64,000 bases of DNA from Acorus gramineus (taxonomy: Eukaryota > Streptophyta > Magnoliopsida > Acorales > Acoraceae). The notes beneath the pieces are model-generated. The model did no database searches and was not told the DNA's origin. It saw only the letters and a list, made by a program, of their open reading frames with translations. Shown piece after piece: positions 12,201 through 24,171 of this stretch. A program made the position numbers and the translations under genes. Positions within the stretch are counted from its first letter, which is position 1. Each line of letters starts with the position of its first letter. The stretch spans positions 4,706,478 to 4,770,477 of the forward strand of contig CM060855.1 in assembly GCA_030737835.1 (NCBI GenBank). The letters are read 5' to 3'.

Positions 12201-12358
12201 GCCTATCTTTGGCAATCCGCAGGCATTTCTATATAACTTTATATTCATTCAACACCAAAATGGGGAGTGAAAATCATTTCTGATCCAATTCCTTAGCGAT
12301 AACTAAATTTTTTTTTCTTTTCTTTCTGCAGAAGCCTGAAGACACTCACAAGGGCTGA
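9272..12358 (+). CDS. Mitochondrial F1Fo-ATPase inhibitor (IF1 family)
   Basis: Exons 9272-9418, 9496-9573 and 12332-12358 join in phase 0 with GT-AG introns, giving 83 residues. The N-terminus (MAMRSLASRSLPLRR) is Arg/Ser-rich like a mitochondrial presequence. It is followed by FSDGKGGILSEEERAAENV and YIQKMEREKLEK, the inhibitory core typical of plant IF1. The C-terminal part is a repetitive Lys/Ala/Glu helix (KAAKEKAAKEKAEK) ending KPEDTHKG. IF1 binds the F1 catalytic sector in the mitochondrial matrix and blocks ATP hydrolysis when the proton gradient fails. The start is the first of two close ATGs (MAM). Intron 2 is 2.76 kb and hosts a foldback element. A CT repeat begins just inside intron 1. 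All motifs and junctions are visible; the function is assigned by family. Confidence 0.9.
10265..11236. mobile_element. Long-armed foldback transposon in IF1 intron 2
   Basis: The ends are perfect 10-bp inversions: TGTTGTGCGT at 10265 and ACGCACAACA ending at 11236. Inverted homology continues inward for about 400 bp per arm; for example TATTAACACAGTAAATACAC in the left arm matches the right arm on the other strand. The arms meet around a central loop of about 130 bp near 10690-10820. The element is flanked by an identical 5-bp sequence, GGTTG, on both sides (10260-10264 and 11237-11241). No protein is encoded. The superfamily is unclear: long arms suggest a Mutator or foldback type, but a 5-bp duplication is unusual for them. 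Confidence 0.75.
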
Positions 12359-13740
12359 TCTGGAGCACTTCAAATGTTTTTGTCAACTCTGTCTGCCTCG
12401 ACCTCATCAGCTACCTGATGAGGAAATAATAAAATGTATATGAGCCCTTTGGTTGGTCTTTGCTTTCCAGTTCTTTTTTATGCCTGTACAGGATGGTAAC
12501 AATGATGATGATGATGATAATGCTTTGTTGCTCACATTAATCTGATATGCACTGCATTGTCATTTCTTCTAGTACTTGCCCCTGTACCTCAGTTTTTCTT
12601 CCTTCTATATATAAAATTGATTTGTGAAATGTACTGCTATTTTTTTTCCCTTTCAAAATCTAATTCAGAGCCACACCTTACCTGGGACTTGTGCTTATAG
12701 TCGCTTTACGAAGAGGTATGTTTTTTAGTTTCACTGTGCATCAATTTCAAATGCATTCACATATATTAGTATATTACACTCTGGAGGTCAAAATTCTAGG
12801 CTTTTAAAACTGGGGTTGGAAGTGGATGCAATTCGCAGCAGGCCCTGTTGTGTTTAGGGTTGGACATGAATTCATCTGGGATTCTATCAAGGCTGCAATT
12901 AGTGATACCATCAAACAAGCTGATGATGTGAGTGAAGGTTTTTATTAGAGAAGATGCAAATAGGGTTGCAAGTTGGAAAAATTAGGTTTAGGTTCAGGTT
13001 GGGGTTGAAGAGTTCGGGTTAGATAATTTTTTGAGTTAGGTTTGGGTTCGTCATTTGTGTCTCAGCCTCTAAGACAACCCAACCTGACCCCATCCAAACT
13101 CAATCATCAATGGAAAATTAGATTAAATTATGGATGGATCTTGTTTGAACTTTTATTTTTGTATTTCAAAAATACAACATATAATGGTTCTGAATAATCG
13201 GAGTGTACGTGTTTAGAAACAAAGACTTTTGATTATGTATAAAGACACAATAATATGATTTAATTTTTAAGGGTAGTTGTGTAAAACTGATTTAAGAGTG
13301 TATTTTGATTATAATGATAATAAACATTTGTTTGGAATAACTTTACATGTATTATATTTTAAAGTGGTATTTCTACCATCAAGGGCTTTTTATAGGAATG
13401 CTAATGTAAATTAAAATACTAAAAAAATATTATTGTAAAATTGACTTCAAATAACTTACATCTTGAGTTACCAGTATTAAAATGTAGTGTGTTTTAATTG
13501 ATAATAATAATAATAATAAATCTAACTCTATCTAAACATTGATAAAACAAGAAAATTCACTCTATATATTTGGACGGTCATGATTTCACAAACCAACAAT
13601 AATAACTTCCAGGCTTACAATGCTTCGCGGGTCAGTGTAATGGACATGGTAGGTTTTATCTTAGAATACATCTATCCCCACCAATTAGTTTAATAATAAC
13701 ACCAACCTAAAAATTAAAAAAACACATTTCATTTTGTTAT
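12359..13740. other. IF1 3' end and intergenic spacer
   Basis: The first 100-200 bp are probably 3'UTR, with AATAAT/AATAAA-like signals near 12426-12432. Beyond that I see AT-rich DNA, a short TAA microsatellite (about 13500-13520) and no coding signal. Confidence 0.5.
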
Positions 13741-14190
13741 ATGATATCAATTAATTCCACCACCACCAACCAAGTTGTCCTATCAAACCTCGTTATCACC
13801 TCCTCCTCTCATGCTGTCCCCTCATCCCTCGGCCGCCTCCTCTTCCTCTCCTTCCCCAACCTCTCCTTTCAACTTCCTCAACGGAAAGCGCCCCCCCCCC
13901 CCCTTCCCAACTCTACAATTGCACGAATTTTGATGTGTTCTTCTCCCATAACCTCTTCAACGACAGTCGACACCCCCCCTATGCCCAACCGCCTCTCTCT
14001 GAAACTGACCCCACATCCACCTCTTCCATTAACTTCTTCAACAAGTCATTGCATCACTCGTAGCCTCTCTCATCTTCCTCGATCTCAACAACAACCTCCT
14101 AAATGGCGTCGTCGTTGAACTCGGTAACCTCACGAATCTTGAGATGCTCGACCTCACTAACAGTCCTTTTTCGTCGCATTCATTTCTTGA
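13741..14190 (+). pseudogene. Fragment of an LRR receptor-like gene
   Basis: Near 14073-14160 one frame reads LDLNNNLLNGVVVELGNLTN then LEMLDLTNSPF, a recognisable leucine-rich-repeat unit and the start of the next. Upstream, another frame holds VPSSLGRLLFLSFPNLSFQL, again LRR-like. The pieces are in different frames, are separated by a 14-base C run near 13890, and have no kinase domain or signal peptide. This looks like a shortened, frameshifted fragment of a HAESA/HSL-type receptor ectodomain. The family is a guess from the LRR consensus. Confidence 0.45.
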
Positions 14191-14517
14191 TTGGGTCAGA
14201 CAGCAGAGAAACACTACAGCATAAAGAGAAGGGTACAACAGGTGGTCATTGTTACAGTAACATGAGGTGATCCACAAGGAGGGAGAGAATAGAAAAAAAA
14301 AGAAACTATGAAAAAAAAACAAAGGTAATGGACTAATGGGTTAAATGTTTATGAATGGTATAAATAAAAAAAAAAGAAGGGTGGGTTGTAGTTTCAATAA
14401 GGGGTGGGGACAGTAAAAAAAGGTGGTGGGGATATCCCTTCCCTTTATCTTATCTTTTGTTTTCGGACGCTCTTTCTATCCTCTCCCTTCTCTAGTTCTC
14501 TCTCTCACACTCCCGCC

Positions 14518-17500
14518 ATGGAAGCCGTCCGTTATTCGACCGTTGCTTCCCGCCATTGTTTCCCGCCACTGCAACCCAACAAGAAGACCCTCCCAAGCAG
14601 GACCCACTCGAGGAGATCAACCGCTCTCTCTTCTTCATTCACGCCTCAGACGCTCTCCATCGGTTCTTCTTCCCTGTCGAGTCCCTTCACGGTAGTAACC
14701 CAAACAGAGAGAGAGACCCAATTGAAATCTCGTTCAGGAAATCCATTAAAAATCGGATTTTTAAATGACCCATTTGGGGAAAATGTCATCTTTTTTTTGT
14801 TGCAGAGGCAAATATGGGATTGGGTGTCTTCCGGGGCTGGGGATTTGGAGAGGAACAGAAGGAGAGGAGCTCCGGTGGTGAGAGCAGAGATGTTCGGGCA
14901 GCTGACGAGCGGGCTCGAATCCGCTTGGAACAAGCTCAAAGGAGTTGGTTAGTTTTTATTATTATTATTATTGTTTCGCTTACTTGTATGAGCTTAGATA
15001 ATAGAAAAGTTGGTGTTTTTTTCATTGAAAGTTAGTTGCTTATGTGTGTGATTGTGTGTTCTATGTGTTAGAAAATCTAAAATCTAAATAAAAATAAAAG
15101 ATCATGTAGAGAGACAGAGAGAAGAGAGAGAAACATAAATTCACGAAAGACTGCATTTTGAACATTATTTATGCATAATCAGAAAGAGATTACATAGGTT
15201 ATGTGTGATTGTGACTTTTTACGCCTGAGAACTACATCAAAGCTTGGCAGCACATCCGCACGGGCTACTCAAACTTCTACATGAAGCAATGTCCGGTCAG
15301 CAACATCCAACCATCCTCAGAGGTCATCGGGACCATCAGCCGTCAGTTCTCATTATGAGATGTGTACAAGACCACACTATACCGATTTCTCTATATGTCC
15401 AACACAGGAGAGGCAGCAACGAGTCTGAAAAGGTTCTTGTATGACATCCATCTCTCCAACACTGGAATGCATATACTCCCAATCTTTGGTAGAGTTGTTC
15501 AAGCTCTGAATGTATCCACGGCACAGCTCTTAACGCTGTTGGACTCTCGAGAGTATAAGAGACAGGTTGATGCTATGATGACAGTGCTGCGATAAGACAG
15601 GAACACACAGCAAACAAATGTGGAAATATGGTAGGATCTTTGATTCGACATTCATGTCGGATCTCCAGACCAAATCCTGTCCAAAACTAGTCATGATAGT
15701 AGCATGTGCTCTCAAGTGAGAGGCACCAAAAAGTGCTGGGAACATCCTACAGATCAAGCAGCTGGAAGATGTCAGTGAAAGAGACAGAGAGCTGTGCGAT
15801 GCAGCCACTAGAAAGATGCTCCAAGTCCTTCGCAAAAACCAAGGAAAGACTCGTGCAACAATCTTTGACATCTTTTCTATGAATCCACAACATTAACGAC
15901 AAACTCAGTCAACACTTTATTCCTAATAAAGTATTCAATAATGGGTACCAATGATAATAGATACCATTGGAATGATAATGGGTACCAATGGGGTTGCTAA
16001 ATGAGCTATTTTATGCTGATCTTGAATAATCTGATGTTTATAATCAAGTATTCAACCATATTTTGTTTTTGGTGTGTGCTTTTTTGTGAAACATTAATAC
16101 CCAATCAGATTGCTAAATGAGAAATTTTATGATAGTCATAATGATTTGATGTTTTCCATTCAGCTGCAGTCTTTTGTGTGTGTTTTAGGTGTAGCATTGA
16201 TGAAAATGAAAATAGGTTCCTTTGGAATTGCTAAATTTTATGCTGCGTTGTGTTAATCATAAATGGCTCTATGTGGATAATTTGGAAAGTATTGCCACCA
16301 TGTATTGATGTGTTGAAATCCTCTTTCTTTAAGTTTAATTATGAAAAGATAATGATCAACACCTGCCTAGAGAAATCCCTTTTAAGTGATATATGCATAT
16401 TCCATTTGATTCCGATGGCGTATGTTATTGATTCTTTTCATTATTTTTATACATTAGGTGTGCTTGTATCATTAATCTGATCAATTAGACTAGTTTGCCC
16501 TCTTTGTTACTCTTGCTTCATCACTCTTTTACTTAAACCTTAAGTGGCTTCTACATGGGTTATGATTTCTCTCATTTCCGTGTACTTATAGTTTTGATGT
16601 ATCAGATGTTCTCACAAAGGAAAATATTGCTGAGCCAATGCGGGAGATTAGGAGGGCTCTTTTAGAAGCTGATGCAAGTTTTCCCCCCCTGCATTTCCTT
16701 CTCCTACTACAATATTTACTTCTACTGATTATCACTGTGTGTTCGGTATAGGTGAGCCTTCCTGTTGTGAGAAGGTTCATACAGGAAGTTAGCGAACAGG
16801 CTGTTGGTGTTGGATTGATTCGGGGTGTTCGACCTGATCAGCAATTAGTGAAGGTAAGTGTTGCTTGCAGTTGTCTCTAAATGTTTTTTTAAAAAGTGCC
16901 CAAGTCCAAGCTAATAAAAAGGGACGTCCTTTGATCTTTTTCAGGCTAGGTGGAACTTGTATATTACAGATTTTCTTTGTTTTTACCTTTCCATCTATCT
17001 TTTTATCAACTTTAATCTCGAAAGCTTTCTAAAGCAAGAAATCGCTACTGAGGGATTGTACTAATGCATGAAAAGGAACTCTGCTTAAAAAATGATTTTA
17101 TTATATTAATTGCAAATACTGTGAACATGCCCATCACTGCTATCTTGTTGGTCTCAGTGAATTGATAAGCTTCCATTTCCTAATGTCACATAAATCAGAC
17201 CAGTGTAGATGTTAATACAAGTCTTGTTTAATTTGTAATCTTGGCAAAGCTGAGCTATATGCCCATATAGATGTAGGTTTAGGAGATACTTTAGTTTGTC
17301 GACATTTGGCAACTTTCTCAGAGCTTGTTATGGGCAAAACCTTATTATATTAAAATGCAAAATATATTGTAAGAGTAGGATTTTCTGGGGAGGGATGGTG
17401 TTGTATTAAACTCTCTTAAGTTTTACAGATTGTACATGATGAGCTTGTCAAACTGATGGGTGGAGAGGTCTCTGATCTGGTGTTTGCAAAATCTGGGACC

Positions 17501-20500
17501 ACAGTTATATTGCTAGCAGGTCTACAAGGCGTTGGAAAGACTACTGTTTGTGCAAAATTAGCATTATATCTCAAGAAACTGGTATGCTGAAAATTCGGTA
17601 GAGTTTAATGAAATATTTTCTTTGTTTTGTAAAGTTGAGATTATCTGTCAATACTTGCAAATACCAATTGGAGTTGATGTACAGGGGAAGAGTTGCATGT
17701 TGGTTGCTGGAGATATATACAGACCCGCAGCTATTGATCAACTTTCGATTTTGGGGGAGCAGGTAAAATCAGTTCATTTTCTTTGTTAGAATAAAGTGCA
17801 AAGTTTTTTCAATGTGTGTCATAGCATGGATTTATTGCTCTCTTTATTTTACCATCAAAATCTTTGGATTATCTGATTCCTGCTCATATTCAATTATAAG
17901 CTCATGACAGGTGGGTGTGCCGGTTTACAAGGAAGGGACTGATGTTAAGCCCTCAGAAATAGCAAAACGTGGGGTGGAAGAGGCGAAGAAGAAGAATATT
18001 GACGTAGTCATAGTAGATACTGCTGGAAGACTTCAGGTACTATGTATGCCTTAATTTCTATTTGTACATATTTTTTGTGCTTGGATTTGCTATTTCTTGT
18101 GTGTTATATTACATCTCCCTTCAAGAGCCTTGTTTTTCTTGAATTCAATTAAAGGAATTTTTTCAGGCATACCAATTCTCCAATCTCCACTTATGTTTTA
18201 CTATCACGTGGGGGTCGATCCAGAAGTCTTCAAATTTCCAATTATTGAGAAAACTAATTGTTCACGGAAATGATGTGACAAAAATAACAGAAGTGGTAGA
18301 GTTTTCTGCGAATAGAGAAATGTCACAGGCTCACAATCAATTGCAATTTTCCAGCAAACAAGATCTCAGTTCATTGTCGTGAGACAAATATAATCATTAT
18401 CATAACTATCTCCAAATTTTGAGCTTGCATTATTATTAAGCACATCAAGGTTACTAATCTTATTTGATATTGCCTTATAATTGTCCATTCCAACTAAATT
18501 TGTATAAGATATGGTGATCTCATGGAGAACATCTACCAAGACTCCTTGACATTTGAAATCACATTTACTCTTTTATTCTGTACACTTTTACATATTGCTG
18601 ACACTCAATTTTTCAGAACATTTGGTGGTGATTTCCCTGGAGTTATTATGTTAATTTATATATTACATCAACTGAGTACATTTTAAATTTTTATTAGATA
18701 GACAAAACGATGATGGACGAACTGAAGGAAGTGAAACGGACAGTAAATCCCACTGAAGCTTTGCTTGTGGTAGATGCAATGACTGGCCAAGAGGCAGCAG
18801 TTATTCTAGTTCCATGTTGCCATACCGAGCTTTGCATGATTCCTAAATTTAAATGTAATTTAATACAGAGGGTAAGAGAGTTTCAAATTTTACCAAGATG
18901 ATTTATGTAGAAAAATGGCCTTGATCTCTAATATGGTATGGAGAAGACATTGTTTTTAATCATTTTCATGTTGATATTTAGAAAATTTATCCAGTGTGGT
19001 TCATATCGTGCATTGTTTATGAAGAGTAGTTAATTTGCAAAGATTTTGTTATGTTTGCCATATACATTTCTTCTTCTCATTGTGATCATCCTATTTTGCC
19101 TTTGTAGCTTTGGTCACAACATTCAATGTTGAGATTGGGATTACTGGCGCCATACTGACCAAGCTAGATGGTGACTCTAGAGGTGGAGCAGCCTTGAGTG
19201 TTAGAGAGGTTTTACTTTCTTATTTCTAGAGGATTTCTCCACTCTATGTTTTTCTTCCTTATATTGTCATTCAATAAATACCTTAATTTGCATTCATATT
19301 TGAGGAATGTCATCCAACATTAATTGCTTCAACCATGGCTATATTGTTTCATTCCATTTATCTTTCATGTGCATCAAATAAGTTTCCTATTATAATTCAA
19401 TGTGTAGACTATTATTCTCTTTACCATAAGCTTTGAGAATATCGTGTTTCCATTCTTATAAGTCACATGAACTGATTGTTATCATTGTACTAAACTACCT
19501 CTGGGGAGGTTGACACTTGAGTCTTACTCCTGTTGATAGGAATATGATTGTGTCTGGCAAAGTTAGTTCGTTGATTAAATGCTAGAATTATAAACGTTTT
19601 GCACTTTGCAAACTTGTTTTTCATTGAACATGTGACAACTGATATGCGCAGGTGTCAGGGAAGCCAATTAAACTTGTAGGAAGAGGGGAACGCATGGAAG
19701 ATCTTGAGCCTTTCTATCCTGATCGAATGGCTGGGCGCATTTTAGGCATGGGAGATGTTTTGACTTTTGTGGAGAAAGCACAGGAAGTTGTGAGTGGAAG
19801 CCCATTCTCTTGATTTTTCAGAAAGCATGCTATTTATATTAGGTCCTGTTTATAATCCTGAATTGTGCACTTAGATGCATCAAGAAGATGCCGAGGATTT
19901 GCAGAAGAAGATCATGAGCGCAAAATTTGATTTCAATGACTTCCTAAAGCAGACACGGGCTGTTGCGAAGATGGGGTCCATGACTCGTGTGATAGGGATG
20001 ATTCCAGGAATGGGGAAGGTATGGATGCCCCATATTTTTTTTATAGTTCTCAAATTTTAAACTTTAGTTAAAAGTTCGCTGCCTTTTTTTATTGTTATTC
20101 ACAAATAAATACTCATGGCAGTTAACGAGCCACCTCCTCGTAGTTTGGTAGAGATATCCCCTCCCTCTGCTTGGGTTTGAACTCCCACATATGGGAGAAA
20201 CTTCAACTATGAAAAATAAAGAAAAGAAAACAGCTTACCTACTGATGCGATGTGGATAAATGTCTTCAATGGACAACCACATGACCGATTGAAGAAGGCA
20301 CAAGTTGGGCCAACACGGTAGCAGTAATGATGCCTACTCACATAAGCCATCGATACTGACAACATAGAAATGCATCCGTTGGTTCAATGGATAAATCCCC
20401 AAGTCATCAGTCAAGTTTGTTAGGATATGTGCAACTTAATAACTAATTAAGTAGGATCCCAAGGCCAAGGAGAGTTTAGATTGGTGTATGCTGTTTTTGG

Positions 20501-22225
20501 TGATTCATGTGGTCTTAAAATGGGCCAATGCTTCGTTATAAACGTGCGGATTTACCTCCTAGGTCAGCTTAGAGGCCTATAAAATAGGACCCTTTTGAAT
20601 AGCAAAAGGCGTCCAAATTTTAGAATTGTTTCAAGTGTAAAAGAAGCTTTTAGAATCTTTTGACTCGTATCCCCTCTCCCCCTCCCTCTCCTTCCCTTCA
20701 TTACTCTCGAAGGTCTCCTTCCTCTTTGCTCCTTCCGCCATGATTTTTTTGTAGGTGCAGAGACAAAAAAATCATGGCAGATTCTTGAGGACTAGTAATT
20801 GATAAAGCAGTTACTAGTTTATATTATGAATGGAACTAGTGATAGAAAAGCCATTTAATGGTTTGTTTCTCTTGTTTGTTTGAAAGAAGAGAAAAAAAAA
20901 TTATGACTAATTTTTTTATGATATCAATGTATCGGAACAGGTAACTCCAGCTCAAATCCGTGAGGCAGAGAAAAGCTTAAAGATAACGGAATCGATGATC
21001 GATGCAATGACTCCTGGTTTTCCTCCTTTCCCTGTCATCACATTAAAACTTTGTTTTGAAGCTAGATTGAACTTTTCTTATTTGCATATTTTCTTTATGA
21101 TTTATCTTTTTATAGAGGAGAGGGAAAAACCAGAAATGTTAGCTGAATCGCCTGTTAGGAGGAAGAGAGTTGCTCAAGATTCTGGGAAGACAGAGCAGCA
21201 GGTATATTGAATAATGAATATAGATCAAAAGCCACTAGTCATATTTTATGCAAGATCTAATTTATTTTGCCAACTTTAGGTGAGCCAACTTGTCGCCCAG
21301 CTTTTTCAAATGCGCGTCCGAATGAAGAATTTGTTGGGGGTCATGGAAGGGGGGTCTATTCCTGCGTTGAACAATCTGGAGGAGGCACTCAAGGCTGAAC
21401 AAAAGGTGTGTCCTTAGACATATTTATGCACAACCATATATTGTTTTGCTTTGACATGGGGACCTACATGCCATGCTAAATAGCTAATAATCAACTCTTT
21501 TGGTTCTGGACACCAATAGATAGTTCTGAACAATGATTCAGTAAACTAAGGATAATGTTAGAGCACACATGCAGTCCCCACATGAGAGTATACTTTATGT
21601 AACGAAGCGTGCAACTTTATGAAAATAAGGTATATACTCTATATACACCCACTTATGTTAAAAACAGATTTTCATGCTTTGCATATATCTCATTAGAAAA
21701 ATGGAACTGCATGAGGGGCTGCATAGACGGACAGAATGCACTCATAAACTAAATTTCATTGATCAAGTGTGAATTTTATCGTGAGACAAAACATTAAACA
21801 TAAAGTATATACAAATTAAGGTACGTGTAATAAAAAGTATGAATTGAGGACTACTGAAGGTTTCACTCTTACCCTAACAACCTTGCACATTATCAGAAAC
21901 CAAAAAGTGTTTCCTTAATAGACCAACAACTATTTGATCCACAATTGCTAATGAGTCACCATTAATGTGTTAAAACAAGCTCTTAACTATCTTTATGAGG
22001 CTCAACATAGGTCCTTAATTCTTTGGTGTTCAATGAATACATTCTTTTTGCTCAATTCTTGAATTGCAGCTCCAAAGATGCAATTAATCTAAAGTGTCCT
22101 TCTCTCCCTTTTACTAGGCGCCACCGGGAACGGCGAGGAGGAGGAAGAGATCAGAATCTCGTCGGCAATTCGCAGACACGGCCTCATCAAGACCGAGTCC
22201 CCGTGGTTTCGGGGCCAAGTCTTGA
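14518..22225 (+). CDS. cpSRP54: Chloroplast signal recognition particle 54 kDa subunit (cpSRP54)
   Basis: Coding exons: 14518-14691, 14806-14947, 16606-16673, 16752-16853, 17429-17581, 17685-17762, 17911-18036, 18698 to about 18800, 19108-19208, 19652-19789, 19875-20018, 20941-21016, 21116-21201, 21280-21405, 22118-22225; about 574 residues, near the family length. A Ser/Thr-rich transit peptide precedes [20 protein letters not shown]. The GTPase has GLQGVGKTT (G1), VDTAGRLQ (G3) and [12 protein letters not shown] (G4). The M domain includes FDFNDFLKQ and MIPGMGK. The tail carries the cpSRP43-contacting basic motif, here ARRRKR, and ends GFGAKS. cpSRP54 delivers light-harvesting and cotranslationally inserted proteins to the thylakoid with cpFtsY and Alb3. 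Intron 16674-16751 is GC-AG. The exon ending near 18800 lacks a usable in-frame donor (see findings). Intron 14692-14805 is 114 nt, open in frame, and could be retained. Confidence 0.93.
15222..15895 (+). pseudogene. Endogenous rhabdovirus nucleocapsid-like relic in cpSRP54
   Basis: Inside cpSRP54 intron 14948-16605 lies about 670 bp of sense-strand sequence that reads as protein in pieces. It includes the short motifs KTTLYRFLY and LSNTGMH, the pattern I associate with the C-terminal half of nucleocapsid proteins of plant rhabdoviruses (cytorhabdovirus/varicosavirus group). The reading is broken by a stop near 15356, a stop at 15593, a frame change near 15620 and a further stop near 15718, so no functional protein can be made. 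N-like sequences of this virus group are known integrated in several plant genomes. No terminal repeats or clear poly(A) tail were seen. The viral assignment is from pattern memory and could be wrong; the broken protein-like character is directly visible. Confidence 0.6.
20108..20230 (+). mobile_element. Possible SINE fragment in a cpSRP54 intron
   Basis: TAGTTTGGTAG (about 20138) resembles a Pol III A box and GGTTTGAACTCCC (about 20176) a B box, about 38 bp apart, followed by an A-rich stretch with AATAAAGAAAAG near 20215. This would be a tRNA-derived SINE. No target duplication was found. Confidence 0.35.
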
Positions 22226-23656
22226 GAGAAACTCATAAGACGCCTTTTCTTCAGATAGAGGATGCATGGTTTAGCAAAGATGGTCTGTTCTATATGCATA
22301 TGAGCAATTTTTTATATGCAATGTTTGATTTGCAAGCCAATTTTTTAGTACCCAATGTGAGTTTATGTGATTACTATATTGGGATGGTTCATTAGTTTGT
22401 GATTTGGTGACAGTATCATTTTGTTGTTCACATAGATAACTTATTTGGTTTCATTGAAGTTATTTGATTCTGTTTGATTAAATCAGAAACCACATATTTG
22501 AAGCCTAGTTATATATGTTTAAAGAAGGGAAATTTGTCACAATGTATATATTTTTGGGCCTGAATGTTATATTTCATAAGACATGTTGTTTAATAGACAA
22601 TGAAATATGGATGTAAAAAAAGTATATACTCCAATTATTGAACTACATGATGTGATAGTTCTTTACCTTGATTTTTTTCAAGTGCATATTTGATGTAATA
22701 AACATATATATTTTCATCAAAATAATTATATTGTATGAATTGTACATACCTGACTATGAAAAACAAATAATTACATGCTTCATCTAACAGTTTCATCTAA
22801 CAAAACATATATCTTCTTAGCATCCAATCCTTAAATATATACTTTCTTCAGGTTTGAAAATATAAGACATTATACATTCAATTCATAAAGTTAATATTTC
22901 ATTTATTTTGAAGGCAATACTTTATTATATTAGATTAGATAAATTTATACTTAAAAAACTTACAAAAACGTTCGGTTGTCCTAACATTTTCTAGGGATAC
23001 AAAATTGGCAAGGGCACTGTCATACTCCAGTCCTCCTTACAATCTCATATGCATCGTTAGAAATCCAGTTAAACTTATGCATCAATACATCATTAGACAA
23101 GTTATTTACATCGTTAATTTTTTTTACATTTATTAAAAATTGGTTCATTTCATTTGAAATAAAATTATATATATTTTTCATCAAAACATATACATCGTTA
23201 GATAATATTTATTATTTTCTGAAGTTTTTGAAACTTACAAAGACACCCCCTTGAAGTAAAAAAAGCATGCACTTACATCTCCTACAATTATATTTTTCCA
23301 TTGAGATGGAACAAAAATAATTTAAACTTACTGTTCTACCATTAACTCTCTAATTATATAAAATAATTAATTAATTAATTCTGGATTGGTTTTATGAATA
23401 TTAACTTATACAATAATTAACTCCTCAAATACAACTGAATGCATTTTTTGTAATAATTAAATCACAACAATTAATTAAAAGATAAAAACAATCTAAAAAA
23501 CAAAGAAGTGAAAACACGATAAAGATTTAATTAAAAGGATAAATCGTACTTTTATCCCATCTTAATAAAAAAAATATAACTGCACTATAAGGGGTGTTTC
23601 TGCAGATTTAAAAAACTTCAGGGGCCCAGACGCATTTTATACTTAAAAAAATGGGA
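22226..23656. other. cpSRP54 3'UTR and AT-rich intergenic spacer
   Basis: The first few hundred bases are likely cpSRP54 3'UTR. The rest is strongly AT-rich, with no open frame of note and no clear repeat structure until the MITE at 23657. Confidence 0.5.
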
Positions 23657-24083
23657 AAATTAATTAGAGGTCCCTGTGATCACCAGTGAATTATTTTTAG
23701 GTCCCTAAAAGTTTTCAAATTTTTTTAGGTCCCTAAAAAGTTGAAAAGTATCTTTAGGTCCTTGAAAATGGATGTCGTTAGTCTGTCTATAAGAAATACC
23801 GAAAATGCCCTTCACCGCCTGTTAACATCTTGCGAAGATTAACAATATACTAAAAACTAAGAAGTGTTAATAGTGTCTTAACAATGTACTAAGGAGTGTT
23901 AACAGTGTACTGAAAAAATTAGCTTGGGGGTATTTTCGATATTTTTGACTGACACAGTAACTACATCCGATTCTAGAGACCCAGAGATAATTTTTCACAG
24001 CCTCATAGACTAAAACAAAACTTAAGAAATACCAGAGATTTAAAAATAATTCATAAATAACCACAGTGACCCCTAATTAATTT
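23657..24083. mobile_element. MITE with long imperfect terminal inverted repeats
   Basis: The left end reads AAATTAATTAGAGGTCCCTG; the right end read inward is AAATTAATTAGGGGTCACTG. Inverted similarity goes on for about 50 bp, including GAATTATTTTTA in both arms. The interior has repeated TTAACA-TGTACTA motifs. It resembles the element at 34102-34682, so they look like one family. There is no coding capacity. Confidence 0.6.
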
Positions 24084-24171
24084 CTCTAAAAAAACCAAAA
24101 AAACATATCTGACCTGCGTTTTGGTACGTAAAAAAGATTAAGCCCAACATACATATTACAATTGACAATGG

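Noticed and set aside
18710..18901. A separate 63-codon gene in cpSRP54
   Set aside because: It is the conserved exon running past its lost donor into intron sequence.
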